A stretch of 64,000 nucleotides of DNA from positions 8,122,001 through 8,186,000 of the forward strand of contig OU452210.1 of NCBI GenBank assembly GCA_911728435.2. Direction: 5' to 3'. Under the pieces are notes generated by a model. It was not told the origin of the DNA and ran no database searches. It saw nothing but the letters and a program-made list of their open reading frames with translations. Made by a program: the position numbers and the translations under genes. Source of the DNA: Apoderus coryli. Its lineage: Eukaryota > Arthropoda > Insecta > Coleoptera > Attelabidae. Below, in pieces: positions 23,201-34,090 of the stretch; position 1 is the stretch's first letter; every line of letters begins with the position of its first letter.

Positions 23201-26200
23201 AAAGTACAAGAATAATACGAAGAATAGAATTTTGTCTATGACAAAAATATTGTTATCAGACAAATCAGGGTTTACAAGTAACGGTCTATGTTTTTTACAT
23301 AACTACTGGTATTGGTCTGAAGAATATCATAATCACGTAATAAACTGTGTGTGGTAGTATTTTAATGTTTGCTGTGCCATATCGTATCAGTATGGTGTTA
23401 TTGGGTGTTTAAAGGTAAAAAAATTTACCTATAATTTTAATTTAACTCAGGATTCATGTACCTGTGAATATATTTTACCACGCCCTGATAAAACTCGACA
23501 TAATGCAATATGTTAAAATAAAACACTTACTTCTTGTAATAGCAAGAGGTTTTCCGTATCGAGCAAAGGTTCAGGCTTTCTAGCTACCTTTAAGCCTTTA
23601 CCAACACAGTCCAGTAAATCACATACTTTAATCAAATTACCATTATATTTCTTAAAAATTCTTTCTATATGAACACGCCTTACGAATCTAAAAATCTTAT
23701 ATTAGTAATGTAACTCTCAGCATATTAATTATTCATTATTATTACTTGTATGTATTATATAGGAATGTTAAGGCGTAAGTTTTATCAGAGTCTTCTGCAG
23801 TATCCAAAGATATTGATGGTTTTTTATTTCTAAAAAGCTCATCTGGATTTGGAAAAACTTCCAAAAACTTGTCAACAGTGAAAAATTCAGGCTTGTAAAT
23901 GTTAAGTTTATCTTCATCCTCTCTACGTCTAAAAATTAAATAAAAAATTACCATAATCCAGTTTGAATTGAACCCCATTATAGAGCGTATGTTGCACAGA
24001 CTTTTTCCAAACATCATATCGTTTTGCCCATGAAAAATTCTGGCTGGACACTGGCAACAAAAAAAAACGAGAACACCTAACAATTAATTATTGGTGTGAA
24101 CCGCTGACTTGACGGGAGACAACGATTGCCACTGAAGTGACTAGTCGGAAAACCTTAAGGGCATGAACCACCTTTAAGTCGTTGTTCTTACTTTAAACAT
24201 GAAAAATGGTATTCGATGCTATGTAGAGCATAAGGAAATTGTCGAAACGCACAAAATTTCATTTGTGTTGAAGCAAATAAGTCTCACTGCTCGGCAAGTT
24301 TATTTTACCGCTGAATCCTGAATACCATTGTATATCGTCATAAAATGTCCCATCGCTGCTCAGATATAGCTTAAGGAAATTATCGGTAAATAAAAAAATT
24401 GAAATATATAATAAAAAACATACTTAACATATTCCTCCAACGTAGGATACTCTTTATTATCCACAGCGTCCTCAATAAAATTATTAATTTCTTCTTGAGG
24501 ACTATTTGCGAGTTTATCAGCTTCTGTTTTAAGGTAACTAGGATCTGCGTCAGGTAACGTTTCTTTCAAATATTCCCATAATTTAAAGGAATCTTTTGTG
24601 GCTTTAGGATAACCATCTAAAATTTGTCATAATTAATTGTGTTACATTAAAATTGCAGTGTAGAATTACCAATAGTTAAAGCATCAATAGCTTCATTTAA
24701 ATCAAATTCTCGTCTGGACTTACAAAATTCAGTCAGATATTCAACGGATGCATCAGGAAAAAGATTGAGTAAACCTTGAACGTTGGCAGTAAAACCAGAA
24801 GCACCTTCAATTTGATCCTCTAAAATAATAATATGTATTTTCCAAATATCCGGTTTCAATGTTTACAACAGTATGAAAAACGCGACCAACAACAAAACAA
24901 ATATGAAGACAATCGACTGAGATATTAAACTTGGAACTTCCTGTATTTTTAATTAAAATGAATATAATTATAGTATAAAGAAATCATAAAACAGTAATAC
25001 ATGATGTATATCAGGTAATAACAATATACAAACTATAAATTCAATATATCAGCCCACGAGACATCCGCATCCCTAAAATTATTTTTGATAATCCCAGGAC
25101 AACAAAAGTAACAAATATATATATAAGAAGTAACAACATGACTGGTTTTACCTACATAAGGATTTCTAAGGCCTTAGTCTAATTCAGTAGAACCAGACCG
25201 AGGCATGGGTCGACAGATACTGACGAATTCGTTTCGCTCTTATTATGAGCTCGTCACAGTACCACAGTCGTTGCTCATCTACAATATCATCCTGCATTTA
25301 ATCACAATGCGATATACAACAGTAGATATATGTAAACTAGTACCATCTACATACACATAGTAATGCATATCCCACCATAAATAGGCCGATCAAATCCAAT
25401 GTATAGGTAACACCAGCCGTAAAAATAGAAATGAAATGAAAATAGTGTAAACACAAAACGCTAGCAGGACACCATTTATCCTTCTGCTAGCATCACCCAA
25501 AATATTTGGGTATCAGCAACGCTTCGGACGGTGGTCTCCAAGCGTTCGGTCGTCGATGCCAAATAATGCAAAATTACAAAATGAATTTGTGTAGCCACGA
25601 AATTATTTTTCATTTATATTTACAGACACAAATTCATTTTATTATAATACTAATTGAAAAGTAAACAAATAAATGATAATAATAATAATAAAAAGACTTA
25701 ATAATATTATGAATGTTTTACGTTCCAGTGCTGTATCTAAACTTGCTATACCTAGTGGTTAATAGGATAGGTTGCGACAGAAATACCCATAGTTTAGTTG
25801 TCTTTTTTAAATAAATATTTTTGAAATATTTAGATTAGTTTTAGTTGTGTATTTTGATAAGCTCGGTTTATTGTACGCTGTGACATTCCATATTGTTGTG
25901 GTATGTAGGATTTTGTGACAAATAAAGTTTATCTATCTATCTATCTATCTATAATTTCTTCCATGCGCCACCCGAGAATCTACTTAAGGAACTTCCAAAT
26001 AAGCTCTTTGTTAGTACGAAGCCTATACTTACCTGCGGGAATAAGTATTTCGTCACTTGATAACATGTTAACCATATTTTCCATGTGTTGGTCTGGACTA
26101 TCGTCAGGATTTGCTTCGTGTACAGCATCCACAATCCATACTATCTGATCTTCCGTATGATGAGGAAAGATTTCTTTAAGAATTTCGACGTAGTTTGGAA

Positions 26201-26213
26201 GGGCTTCTGCCAT
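17219..26213 (-). CDS. RBR E3 ubiquitin ligase, RNF216/Triad3 type, eight exons
   Basis: Transfers ubiquitin through a RING-IBR-RING module. Exons in transcript order: 26213..26033, 24819..24670, 24616..24424, 23928..23746, 23687..23531, 20121..19544, 18250..18107, 17351..17219; all junctions keep frame and give 572 residues. The N-terminal half consists of helical, CUE-like segments (for example LKEIFPHHTEDQIVWIVDA and VQGLLNLFPDASVEYL). RING1 starts near residue 325 (CPCCFDDE), the IBR follows near 390-450 (CPFCDFAKP ... CRECRHESHIPKRC), and RING2 starts near 482 (VCSKCSKPFIKTSGCNKVAC), carrying the Cys of the SGCN motif expected to accept ubiquitin. CPLHT follows the last finger, as in RNF216. 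All visible cysteine and histidine ligands are present, so it looks active. An upstream non-coding exon is predicted at 26551-26690. Partners and substrates cannot be read from sequence. Confidence 0.93.
18251..19543 (-). other. Intron 6 of RNF216-like gene
   Basis: AT-rich, with no repeat or nested gene that I can support. The long plus-strand open frame 19415-19918 partly overlaps it, but is mostly the antisense shadow of coding exon 6. Confidence 0.6.
20721..20797. repeat. Near-perfect 37-bp hairpin with 3-base loop
   Basis: Arms 20721-20757 and 20761-20797 pair with four mismatches around the loop TAG. The arms begin ATTTACCCGT and contain CGTAATAAATAT. It lies in intron 5 of the RNF216-like gene. 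Such compact palindromes are typical of miniature inverted-repeat elements, but a microRNA-like precursor is also possible. Confidence 0.8.
21074..21200. repeat. Second palindromic element in the same intron
   Basis: Left arm 21082-21118 and right arm 21152-21193 are inverted copies with small gaps; the shared blocks are AGTATA.TGTG, ACATGAAATG and TCCTAC. The loop is about 33 bases. It looks like a fold-back MITE, unrelated in sequence to the hairpin 300 bases upstream. Confidence 0.7.
21201..22161. other. Remainder of RNF216-like intron 5, 5' of LINE
   Basis: AT-rich. A block CAACGTTTCGGCATTATTAG followed by CCTTCCTCAGG at 21408-21438 resembles the motif at 59198-59240 (AACGTTTC ... CATCTTCAG), a pattern often seen at insect repeat ends. 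Nothing else is recognised. Confidence 0.45.
22162..22874 (+). mobile_element. 5'-truncated LINE insertion with target-site duplication
   Basis: Non-LTR retrotransposon 3' end, inserted antisense to the host gene in its intron 5. AAGTATTTTATTAA occurs at both 22162-22175 and 22861-22874 as a perfect 14-base duplication; the element between them (22176-22860) ends in a poly(A) run. It carries the end of an RNase H domain (VWVPGHSGIEGNERPDWLAR, 22237-22300) and then, after a frameshift near 22470-22504, the C-terminal part with MGLLTGHCALRDHL and a CRLC...H...C cluster, ending in a stop at 22774-22776. Tail and duplication together are direct evidence of target-primed insertion. The LINE clade (I, R1 or LOA group) cannot be decided from this piece. 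Confidence 0.92.
22875..23530. other. Remainder of RNF216-like intron 5, 3' of LINE
   Basis: AT-rich; only short open frames, none resembling a known family. Confidence 0.5.
25195..25330 (-). repeat. Dispersed repeat related to 50260-50345
   Basis: Read on the minus strand it contains CTCATAATAAGAGCGAAAC and GAATTCGTCAGTATCTGTC. The plus strand at 50272-50330 has the same blocks with scattered changes. Lies in intron 1 of the RNF216-like gene. Confidence 0.6.
25460..25564. other. Cluster of nested stems
   Basis: GCTAGCAG (25460-25467) pairs with CTGCTAGC (25484-25491). Directly after it ATTTGGGTATC (25504-25514) pairs with GATGCCAAAT (25555-25564), enclosing a second stem AACGCTT/AAGCGTT (25518-25524, 25540-25546). 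The arrangement suggests a folded RNA or a structured transposon end. No family is recognised. Confidence 0.5.
25860..25952 (+). repeat. LINE-type 3' end with ATCT microsatellite
   Basis: TGTGACAAATAAAGTTT is followed by five to six ATCT units. An AATAAA signal leading straight into a tetranucleotide run is typical of some non-LTR retrotransposon tails. It lies 80 bases from coding exon 1 of the RNF216-like gene, on the opposite strand. Confidence 0.6.
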
Positions 26214-26550
26214 TTAAATGTATTTCTGTAAATAAATAATAAACATACCATTTAAGTTATCTTCGCTAAATAACATTTATGTCATTACTTAGGGAATTTA
26301 AAATTTATTTCTTCAACTTCAAGTTATTATGTAGGTACCTATCTACTTTATAGAAATATTTTCTCCAACTGATTTCACTATAAGCCCATAAAGTATAATA
26401 TATAATATTAAGTTATTCATTATATTATACCATATTAGACTTTTATGTAGTTTCTTTTGAAAAGACATTTTGTTTTCTGTACTTCCCCGAGTTAATAAGT
26501 GATTTCTTTTAAACTTTTTCCTTCCTAATAAATTAATATATTACACTTAC

Positions 26551-26690
26551 GTAGTTAATTAAGTTATTCCCAGAATAAAAATAATAAATATATTATTTAT
26601 TATTTACACAAAAATATAAAAAACTAAACTAAAACTAAACGCGTTATCAGCAATCAACAAACACCACTATCTACCATACCACATACCATA
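26551..26690 (-). other. Predicted 5' non-coding exon of RNF216-like gene
   Basis: The coding exon is preceded by an acceptor at about 26229 (TTATTTACAG). A strong donor, TAC|GTAAGTGT, lies at 26551/26550, implying a non-coding first exon upstream and an intron 26550..26229. The 5' edge is a guess. It abuts the TATCGATA-rich element at 26696. Confidence 0.45.
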
Positions 26691-26695
26691 CAGCT

Positions 26696-27199
26696 GAGAC
26701 TAGTTAGGGATGATGGAAAAATATCGATATATCGAATGGATGATATTTTCCCTCCAATCCATCCATCTTTTCTTCTTCATACTTTGCTTTTTGATGTTTA
26801 CTCAACACATAGAGCGCCTATAGTAAGCATCTCGAACATTAATATGTAGCGGTTGACATTTGTCAACTACCACAAATAGGGTATTCTCCAACTATCTTTT
26901 AAACTTTTCTTAAGCTCTACAGACCATATTTTCATTTATGTGGTGTTTAGTATCATTGTCTAAAGACAATGCTAATATTAGTTATTTGAAATATATGTAA
27001 TAAAATTTTCGAAATCAAATGTTTGTTTTGTTTTTTTATATCGGATATACCCATATATCGTTATATCGATATTTAGTAACACAATATCGAATAACCGATA
27101 CAATATATTTTTAAAATATTGATATAATATATATAATTATAATAATATAATAATTATATATCGATATTTTTTTTCGATATCAACATCCCTAAGACTAGT
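26696..27199. repeat. TATCGATA-rich element with inverted ends
   Basis: The left end reads GACTAGTTAGGGATG followed by ATATCGATAT; the right end reads ATATCGATAT ... CATCCCTAAGACTAGTC, its approximate reverse complement. Inside and just beyond it, perfect TATCGATA palindromes occur at 26722, 27064, 27159 and 27255, with several near matches. It fills the region between the divergent RNF216-like and Wsck-like genes. It may be a MITE; TATCGATA is also the binding core of the insect factor DREF, so a regulatory effect is possible but not shown. Confidence 0.6.
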
Positions 27200-27792
27200 C
27201 ACTAGTCTCGGTTCTTCCGATTCCGATACTAGATACTAACTGATATGATACCGGTATCGATATATTTTCGATAGTTTTGATTTGTATATTGATACTTTGG
27301 TCGATTTAAATTTTAATGAGATCTATATTTAATAATTTGAAATGTACATGTTTCGCGAAAATAGGAACCGTTATATATTGTTACTTTTACGATTGTCTTC
27401 TTTATAACGACAATGCTTTACTCTATTATCGTCCTACTTAGTGAGTGGCTATTACAAAAGAAGAGAAGAATTCGCATAGAAGAGCTTTAAAATTCTTTCA
27501 ATCTTTTTTATCTGGGCTGCTACGTTGCTCAATCTCGAAAATGACGTCATTATAAACATCAGTTACATTAAATTTCGAAGGGAGTGTTTATTGTTTACCG
27601 TTGAATTTTTTCCCATAACCTACAAACTCCAAGAAAAGAAACCAATTAAAATTTGGGTTTTTTATGTACATACTCCAAGAGAAATTGATCAAACAATCAG
27701 GTTGGGAATGTTTTGTGATATTTTCAAACAAATAATTATAATGTAATCAATTTTCTAATTAACATTACAATTAGTAATGCTTATTGTATATA
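27200..27792. promoter_or_regulatory. Upstream region of Wsck-like gene
   Basis: About 590 bases between the TATCGATA element and the start codon. No clear TATA box at fixed spacing was found. One TATCGATA lies at 27255-27262. Confidence 0.35.
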
Positions 27793-30700
27793 ATGATGAT
27801 CTCATATGTGATTATTTTGTTATTGTTTTGTTTATGTTCATGTTGGGAAAACACTCTTTTGGGGTGCTATAAAAATTCACCCACTAAAAAATCCAAGTAT
27901 TTCGCGAATGTAACAGGAATTTATGAATGCTCAAACAATTGTAAGCAACAATATTTTAGGTGAGATTTATTATGCAAATAATTCTTTCCAATTACTTGAA
28001 TATTCTAGTAATTGGCTAAGCCGAAGTACATCAATCTCTAAGTAGGTATGATATAATGTCAATATTAATTTTTAGATATTCGTTCTTCTATCACGAAAAA
28101 TGCATTTGTGGAAATTTTTTGGGTGAACAAGTACTTAATTCCACATGTGACATTTTTTGTCAACAATATCCATGTGATAATACTCTGAAGTTAACGGAGG
28201 CATATGAAACTGGAAATGAAGGTACGTTTTGGCAGCGAATGTTTATGATAACAACCTTAGCAGTAATATTATGAGGAATTCAATTAATTATTGTTATAGA
28301 TAGGTTTTCTCTACCGAAATGTAACTTATATTTTCTGACCTCAGGCAGCTAATCTAAAACTTGAATTATACTTTTGTTTGTATGTACCTAAATTGGTGTT
28401 AGGTTGGGAATTTTCTGACATGTTCTATGTACTTAGAACAACAAATCAGTTATTCAATTCTATTGCTATTTCCGTATTAGGACTAATAATAATTGTAATG
28501 TACCTAATTACTAATTTACTAATTTTTTTTATAGTGCCTGGTCCTCCTCAGAACATTGAAATAAGAAATATAACTGAAACTGGTTGTAGATTGCAATGGC
28601 AAGAACCAGAATCGTTTATTGATTTAATCGGATATCTAATTAAAGTACAAATTATACGAACGTTTTCGAATTTTCCTCCAGTTAGTCGTGAATTGACTTA
28701 TAGTAACAATACCTTCCAAGCTGATATTATTAAATTGTTACCAGGAACTAAATATAATATTTCAGTCTCAGCGATATCTAAAGATGGAATTGGAGCTACA
28801 ACATCAAAAATTGTTGAAACGTACATAGCAGGTTGGTAGGAAAACTATTGTTCGAATAAATATTTACCGCGTCTGCAACGTACTGGAAGCTTGATAAAAT
28901 ATATATTATTTCCAGAACCTGATAATCTGCCTGCTCAACCACAAATTCTAGAAAATGATGGCACAAAAATTACAGTCAAACTCAGCGAAACCGTAAATAA
29001 CAATGGCCCTATAACTGCTTACTGGGTAGTAGTTATTAATTCTGATGAGAAGCAAGTTTTCGATAAAGCAACCTTGTTATCATATGTTGCAGCTAAGAAT
29101 AGCGGTATAACTTACTATATTGCTGCTGAAATAGATCCAAAGGTAATATTTATTTAGAGGAGGGATTTTTTAGTAACCACTAATTCCTTATAAGGGCTGG
29201 GCATTAGTTAACTACCTTTTTAACAAATGTTATAATAATAGTCTTTTTACAACACAAAAATCTGGGATACAATGTTTGGAGTCTGTGTAAACTAAACGAC
29301 GACCATGCTCTGGGAGACGGTAGGGACGATGGGGCCCATGCGTTTACTGTACGCTTTAAACCACCTTTTTTTTCTTCTTTTTTTGAGCTGGGTGTAGATC
29401 ATATCCATGTCACCACCAGTATCAACCATCCCCTGAGATATGTTATGCCAAACAATATAGCCTCAAATATTCCACCAAATAGATATAGGCCTGTAATTGT
29501 TGATATTTGATTTATCGCCGAACTTAATAATCCTCAACTTTTTCTGCTCAGTTGGAAAATGTTTTTTTAATAATTGATTATAACAATAACTGAAACTAAA
29601 AGTGATTATATACCATCAGTTCCAGAGATCAATTTAGCCATAAAAACGTACATATTTTTTTACTTCGTAAAATAATTTACAATATCTTGAGGATTGTTCA
29701 GTTCTACTCAAGGCGTATTAACTAAATAGGTTGCCTCGATTGATCTTGACCTACCACAAGCAATCTACGTCACCGGCGACCGGCTTTATCACAGCATTAT
29801 TTACAGTTATAAACATTTATCTATGGGCTATCATGGATCTCTTTTCTGTAAGCTTTTAATTAAATATTATATATTAACAATTTTTATTTATTTATTTAAG
29901 TTAAAACATTAGTATTACAATAAAATGCAATATTCAAGTTCTAAGTTATTACAATAATTTTAAATTTATGAACTTTGTCCATGTTTTGTTTTGCTGAATA
30001 AATTTCAAAACGTTTTATTCGAAAAAATATAATGTATTTTTGATGCCTTAAAAAATATTCTTGTAAAAAGTTTTTGCATTAAAAATAGCAATAGCAATTT
30101 TATAAAATTTTGAATTACATATCCAAGTGTCACAAGGGTGTTTTCTCGGTAAAAATATGTTCTGTAGTATTTTTGTACCTACTATTATTATGATATTATA
30201 AAAAGATATAGGTAATAGGTCAAAACGAGTTGTTTAAAAAAGTGGTCAGACAACTTTAAACAAAACATAATACAATAATAATATTCACAAAAACACCAAA
30301 ATGTCTGAGCTCTTATTCGAGGAAGTATAAAATTCTTTCAGTAACAGCTTACAACATAATCGTAACGAAAACGCTAATCTCAAAGACAATAAACGATAAA
30401 CTAAATTTGCACAAAACTAGTGGCCACAGAACTCCGGCCGCCGCTGACGTCACGACCCCTGCGCAATCCCCTCACCAAAAGCTGCTCAATGAGTTCTAGT
30501 CACCTAGTTTTCAAAGGTAATTTGCTCAGCTCTTTTCCCTATCAAATTCCAAAGGCAATGAAGTGTTCGATACCTAATTGTTTGTTCTCAGAACAATTAT
30601 GTAAATTTTTTTCATTTTATTTATTTCAGGATATATATAGAAATTTCGTAGTTGGTGATGGCAAAAATTACCGATCCTATTACAATGCACCACTTGACCC

Positions 30701-32663
30701 GGAAACAAATTACAACATTTTACTTGGTATTAAAAGTGAATATAATGGTCAATTAAGGACAGCATTTAGTGCAGCTAGTGGCACACATAATGGGGTTTTA
30801 ATATTAAATGTCAATGATGATTCCGAAAATGATTCGCCAGCTGTTATTATAAGTTTGTCTGTTGCTATTGGTTTACTTAGTGTTATATTTGTAATTGGTG
30901 TTATTGGTTTTATAATGCTAAAAAGTCGTGTTGTTAATCGAAGGCAGCGTTTATCAGATAATCAAGAACTTACATTGCAAGGACCTATGATTGAGGTGGT
31001 AAGAGATTTGATGAAATTATCTATATTTAAATGTTATAGTTTTGATACAGTAAACCGACGCGCTTTGTTAGACTCACCGTGTATATAGCAATATTTATTA
31101 GTAAATTGCTGAGAAATTAATTTAAAATACATTTTGGCGTTTTGTAATTTAGCAAACTCAAAATGAGATGTTTATATTATTTTGATTCTTTGTAGTTTAC
31201 TTTATATTATTTTATTTTGTTTATTTTCTCCTTTTCTTTATTTGTTTTGTATTGTTTACTTTGTGTAATGGGTTGAGTATGATCGCCCTTTGGCTAGACT
31301 TCGCCCATTTAAAAATAAAGGCTTTATTATTATTATTATATTCAGGAAAACAATGGGTATATTCATGATGATGACTATACCCCACCTGTGACCTATTACA
31401 GAGATTTGAAACAGAAAGTGCGACAAATTTCATCTAGTCAATTAAAAGTTGAGCCAACCAATTTATTAGGCACAGGCAAATATGGAAAAGTAAATACTGG
31501 CACATTACATGAAAACGATAATTTAACTACTGTCACAACTTACACTATATATGATAGAAAATTGTCACAGGATTCACGAAAAGGTAACTTTGATATCAGA
31601 AAAGAAAAACTTAAGAGTAATTATTATGTGTATGGTTAGCTATGCTGCAGGATTTGGATGTGTTAATCAAAGCAGGTAATCATGAAAATCTTATTCAACT
31701 GATAGGGACCTTGGAAACGTCTCAGATGGTTGTTGTTGCATTTGAATATGCTCCATTAAGTTTGAAAGATAAGTTGTTGGGTAGTCGTGACGCTGTGTCT
31801 GGAAGATTCAGCAATATGTCGGAACTACAAGCTTTGAAATTAGCTATTGATATATGTAAAGGCATGGCACATTTACATAAGCTTAATGTAAGAGTCTCAT
31901 TTAGAGTTGGAAAATTTCTAAATTCTGATGGATATGTTTTTTTTTTCAGATAATTCATAAACAGCTTAGTGCAATAAGCATCTATGTGACGAATGGTTAT
32001 TGTCCAAAAATTGGTAGCTATGGAATAGCTCAATATTTTAGCCACAATAAAATACCTGATTATACTCGATGGACAGCCTTAGAAGTATTTAAAAATCACC
32101 CTCATAATCCCAAAAGCGATGTGTGGTCATTTGCTTGTCTATTTTGGGAGATCTGTGCTTTAGGTAAATAACAGGTGCCACGTATATATTATTATAGTTA
32201 TAATATAAACTTTTCCGACAAACTATTGGGGTGACATAATCGATTTTTTTTAATTGAAACTCGAAAAATACAGACAAAATATGTTGTAATATTAAAGAGG
32301 CTGGTCGACAATGTCTCTTAAAAGTGGGATTTTGATGTGTTAGCATGCTTTTTGAGTCTGTTATTTGTATTTTCAGGTGGTACCCCATACGGGAACATAT
32401 CAAATAATGAGTTACCTGATAAATTGTCCAAAGGATTACGCCTCCATCAGTTAAGCTATATGAACGATGATTTATATCAGATTTTACTGGATTGTTGGCA
32501 GCTGGATTGTGATGAACGTCCGACATTTTTTAACCTTATTGATGGCCTTATGAATCTTAAAGAAAATAGTCTCATACCTTTTCTTAACTTTAATTTATAT
32601 TCGTCTTTTCAATACGAACAATTTTTTCCTGATATGGAACTCGCAGTTCGCCCAGTTTTCTAG
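27793..32663 (+). CDS. Wsck: WSC-FN3-TM receptor with tyrosine-kinase-like domain (Wsck type), nine exons
   Basis: Single-pass membrane protein. Exons: 27793..27959, 28076..28221, 28535..28831, 28916..29142, 30630..30998, 31346..31583, 31640..31887, 31950..32163, 32377..32663, in frame throughout, 730 residues. Order: signal peptide (MMISYVIILLLFCLCSC), cysteine-rich WSC domain (about 18-105), FN3 domain (VPGPPQNIEIRN, about 105-200), a second FN3 region, transmembrane segment near 350-375, then the kinase fold. The glycine loop is kept (LLGTGKYGKV), but the VAIK lysine site reads TYTIYD, the HRD loop reads IHKQLSAIS, and DFG reads SYG. DVWSF and the C-lobe (DCWQLDCDERPTF) remain. It is therefore predicted to be a pseudokinase. 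This architecture is known from Drosophila Wsck. Intron 5 ends in a LINE tail next to the acceptor. Confidence 0.9.
29143..30629 (+). other. Intron 4 of Wsck-like gene
   Basis: The longest intron of the gene. It includes a TTTATTTATTTATT run at 29882-29898, probably the tail of a minus-strand retroelement, and a short GC-rich patch at 30419-30480 (GGCCACAGAACTCCGGCCGC) that stands out from its AT-rich surroundings. No nested gene is supported. Confidence 0.5.
31220..31340 (+). repeat. LINE/SINE-type 3' tail in Wsck-like intron 5
   Basis: GGCTAGACTTCGCCC is followed by AATAAAGGCTTTATTATTAT. The ATT run leads directly into the acceptor TATATTCAG of exon 6. Related copies lie at 10020-10170 and 36225-36365. 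Confidence 0.6.
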
Positions 32664-32890
32664 TTTATTTAATTTTATTTCTATTGAATACGTATTTGAA
32701 TCTCTCGAAAATAAATTAGTATTTGACGTGTTAATGTAGTATTATATTTTGGTACTTATTTTTTTAAAATACAAATATTGATTTGTACTGTGTGCGTTAG
32801 TTTTATACTTAGTATGTATACTTGATTTGTGACATTCCAAGTAGTTTTAGATATTTTGTTATGTATATTTATGTTTATACCAATATAAAT

Positions 32891-32896
32891 AATAAA
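32891..32896 (+). terminator. Candidate poly(A) signal of Wsck-like gene
   Basis: AATAAA 228 bases after the stop. A nearer alternative, also AATAAA, lies at 32710-32715. Confidence 0.5.
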
Positions 32897-33366
32897 GAAT
32901 TGTTTTAATAGTATATTTTGATGATAGTGACTCTCTACCCCCTCTAACAGTGATGTATTTTTATCAAATATGATATCGAAGTTTATACCAGAGCGATTTG
33001 ATCATTTCGACTATGATTATAACTACTATAATCACGTTTTAAAGCACTCATTCATTACCCTATCTGATGGCATCAAAATCTACTACTTTAAGAAAAACAT
33101 TCCAAGTTCTGAAACAACCATATTTTTCGCATTCCATAAATGTATTACTTAGAATAAAAAAAAATGATAATAATTACATCCACTGTATAAAAATATAAAA
33201 TTTGCATTATTCATTCTATCAGTCAATATAGTGAATAGATATCAATCTGGCAACATCGCTAGAGTAGTGACATTTTGTCACATAAAATTCGTCTGACTGC
33301 GCGGTCAGACCATAATTTTTTACATGTATACTGCAAGATTACTGAAAACTGAATTTATTAAAATAT

Positions 33367-33372
33367 TTTATT
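33367..33372 (-). terminator. Poly(A) signal of the 69-aa gene
   Basis: AATAAA on the minus strand, 37 bases beyond the stop of the small open frame at 33409-33618. Confidence 0.5.
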
Positions 33373-33408
33373 TGTTTATATTTTCACACAAAATAAAATC
33401 ATCATGAA

Positions 33409-33618
33409 CTACTTTCGTGGGTTAGCACATCCTGTTTTCCCAATTTCGAAATCTACGAAACGTACACGCGCATAATCGTTTACAGGTAACCCTCCACATT
33501 GAGGGCCTTCACTGAAATACCTTACAGGTTCCTCTATAACTTCCTGATCAGTTACGTCGATTTGTTTACGTTCTTTGTTGTTTTTGCTATTGTTGACGTT
33601 TGCTCTTTGTCTGTTCAT
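33409..33618 (-). CDS. Small protein of 69 aa, family not recognised
   Basis: A single uninterrupted frame from ATG to TAG. The N-terminal third is polar and basic (MNRQRANVNNSKNNKERKQ), followed by an acidic stretch and a compact C-terminal half (YFSEGPQCGGLPVNDYARVR ... GCANPRK) with two cysteines. No signal peptide or membrane segment. It looks real because the ATG follows a good splice acceptor (TTATTATTACAG, ending at 33641) with a short A-rich leader, and an AATAAA lies shortly after the stop. It converges with the Wsck-like gene. The upstream non-coding exon was not located. I cannot name a function. Confidence 0.6.
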   Translation of the reverse strand: MNRQRANVNNSKNNKERKQIDVTDQEVIEEPVRYFSEGPQCGGLPVNDYARVRFVDFEIGKTGCANPRK

Positions 33619-33789
33619 TTTTTATCGATCTGATCCGTAACTGTAATAATAAATCAATTTTGAACCTTCCAGGTAGGAGATAAATTTGTTTAATGAATTT
33701 AACACTTTTAAAAGAATTAAAATACAATGGCTGGGAACGAGCTACCACAATAATTTACAACAATGATCTAGACACAGGTCAGAGAAGCG

Positions 33790-34090
33790 ATAGCGAGGGC
33801 ATATATCATATATATCGATTTCAACGATATGAGCGCATGCGTCTGCAAATACCGACGAAATCGGTTTGAAAGTATCATACATTTTATTTCGATACGTTAC
33901 ATCGATCACTAAAACCCATCGATATTTCGCTTACAATGTTTGATGGAATGTAGAAATTGTCATCTGATAATTATAGAAGTATCGATAACTTTAATAATAT
34001 CGATAATTCTGTTCGATGGTGTATGAATATCGAATTATGTATTCGATATATATCATTTACAATACCGATAACAGGTATCCCTAGGTAGTG
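33790..34090. repeat. Second TATCGATA-rich cluster
   Basis: Perfect TATCGATA at 33980-33987 and 33998-34005, with many one-base variants between 33805 and 34070. It ends near GGTATCCCTA, similar to the CATCCCTA end of the element at 26696-27199. It lies just upstream of the 69-aa gene, so promoter use is possible. Confidence 0.5.

Noticed and set aside
25931..25952. ATCT repeat considered as a CRISPR-like or satellite array
   Set aside because: Only five to six tetranucleotide units, directly after an AATAAA; explained as a retroelement tail.
30420..30629. 5' part of a long open frame leading into Wsck exon 5
   Set aside because: The frame is closed off by a good acceptor (TTATTTCAG at 30629) that joins exon 4 in phase; the upstream part is intron.
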